Shown: one piece after another, positions 32,940-33,561 of the stretch
Position numbering within the stretch: the first letter of the stretch is position 1
Layout of the letters: each line of letters begins with the position of its first letter
Origin: Bacteroidota bacterium
GTDB taxonomy: Bacteria; Bacteroidota; Bacteroidia; Chitinophagales; Chitinophagaceae
Length of the DNA stretch: 33,561 nucleotides
Assembly (NCBI GenBank): GCA_029560415.1
Contig: JAKQKY010000268.1
Span: forward strand, 1-33,561
Direction: 5' to 3'
Notes under the pieces: model-generated
What the model was told of the DNA's origin: nothing
Seen by the model: the letters and a program-made list of their open reading frames with translations, nothing else
The model's database searches: none
Translations under genes and position numbers: made by a program

Positions 32940-33561
32940 TCAGAGGATAACAACTCTCAATGTTTTTATTTTATTGTCCATTACATACCGGAGTGTATAT
33001 ACGCCAGCTGCAAATCCATTTGTATTGATATTGGTAACCAGGTTTCCATCTTTACCGATTGTCAATTTCTTTTCAAGCATCACTTTTCCGTCAGGTGAAA
33101 GTAACTGGATGGCTGCATTATTTGCCTGGCCAACATGTTTGATACTTACATTGAAATTTCCACGGCTTGGGTTTGGATAAACCATGGCTTCATCCATTAA
33201 TACAGGGGTGAACAAAGAAGTACTGTTTCCATTTCTTGCCTCCTCTGTATTATTTACGGGAGTGTTTTGGGTGAAAGTAGAAGCGCAACCACTATTCGTT
33301 AACGTGAGTTTTCTTAATGAACTGTTTCCGCAGTTGGATGCTGACATCACAGAAATAAATCCGCCATTAAAATCAGCATATTCAACAAGGATGCTGGTTG
33401 TGCCCTGGCCCGATACGATGGTAGCTCCTGCCGGTACCGTCCACTGGTATGATTCTGCAGCAATTACTGGACCTGGAATGGAATAGACCACACCATCCCT
33501 TACTCCAATGAATGGACAAACATTTGTAGGTCCGGTGATCATGCCTGGCGTTGCCGGTATT
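32940..33561 (-). CDS. T9SS-secreted protein, C-terminal part (truncated by the window)
   Basis: The reading frame stays open to the right edge of the window, so the 5' end is outside. The visible part (207 residues) has one PKD-like repeat (ITGPTNVCPF, then SYQWTVPAGATIVSGQGTTS and ISVMSASNCGNSS), like the repeats in the 1265 protein. A type A T9SS sorting domain follows (VYPNPSRGNFNVSIKHVGQ to the end, TLRVVIL). Full length and any catalytic domain cannot be seen. The Met at 33542 is internal and not a start. Confidence 0.85.
   Translation of the reverse strand, partial: IPATPGMITGPTNVCPFIGVRDGVVYSIPGPVIAAESYQWTVPAGATIVSGQGTTSILVEYADFNGGFISVMSASNCGNSSLRKLTLTNSGCASTFTQNTPVNNTEEARNGNSTSLFTPVLMDEAMVYPNPSRGNFNVSIKHVGQANNAAIQLLSPDGKVMLEKKLTIGKDGNLVTNINTNGFAAGVYTLRYVMDNKIKTLRVVIL

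Overview
The window looks like chromosomal DNA from a Bacteroidota bacterium, most likely family Chitinophagaceae or a close relative. The evidence is three secreted proteins with C-terminal type IX secretion (T9SS) sorting domains plus the end of a fourth, several promoters of the Bacteroidota form (TTTG, about 19-20 nt, TAnnTTTG), few Shine-Dalgarno sites, and families typical of that group (DUF2279, DUF4268, YceI, small secreted proteins of unknown function). I see no rRNA, tRNA, insertion sequence, integrase, phage gene or CRISPR array. The region reads as ordinary core and semi-core chromosome, not an island.

Layout, left to right. (1) 63-3967: a DUF2279 protein (-) diverges from a 900-residue T9SS adhesin-like protein (+) that ends at a clear terminator. 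(2) 4118-9053: a phospho-sugar mutase and a Prc-type S41 protease lie 12 nt apart, followed by a secreted helical protein of unknown function and a strong hairpin terminator. (3) 9138-10950: isoaspartyl methyltransferase (pcm), a small membrane protein and a YhhQ-type queuosine-precursor transporter. (4) 11027-13888: a probable 63-residue protein (-) with its own promoter, then an outer-membrane BamA/TamA-like barrel coupled to a DUF4268 gene. (5) 13979-18843: a lipoprotein dienelactone hydrolase, a secreted NUC1-type nuclease with a C-terminal OB-fold-like domain, a small secreted protein (-), a membrane-anchored OB-fold protein, YceI and a secreted protein of unknown function. (6) 18863-30887: a YgjV-like/GNAT-like fusion (-) and two paralogous T9SS reprolysin-like metalloproteases (-). 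Between the proteases lie a small basic secreted protein (-) and a histidine kinase/response regulator/small membrane protein operon (+). (7) 31132-33561: a membrane-anchored protein with five tandem 16-residue repeats, a YD-repeat-like lipoprotein, and the 3' end of another T9SS protein (-) that runs off the window.

Much of the window serves the cell envelope and secretion: cargo for T9SS, periplasmic proteolysis (Prc), an outer-membrane barrel, lipoproteins, a secreted nuclease and secreted proteases. The two metalloproteases share the same domain order. Their length difference (1486 versus 1218 residues) is explained almost entirely by the number of Ig-like repeats, five versus two.

I found no clear new multi-gene system. 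The best leads are the 16-residue repeat protein, the YgjV-GNAT fusion, two promoters with palindromes inside the spacer, the nuclease-OB fusion, and the repeat-number change between the protease paralogues.
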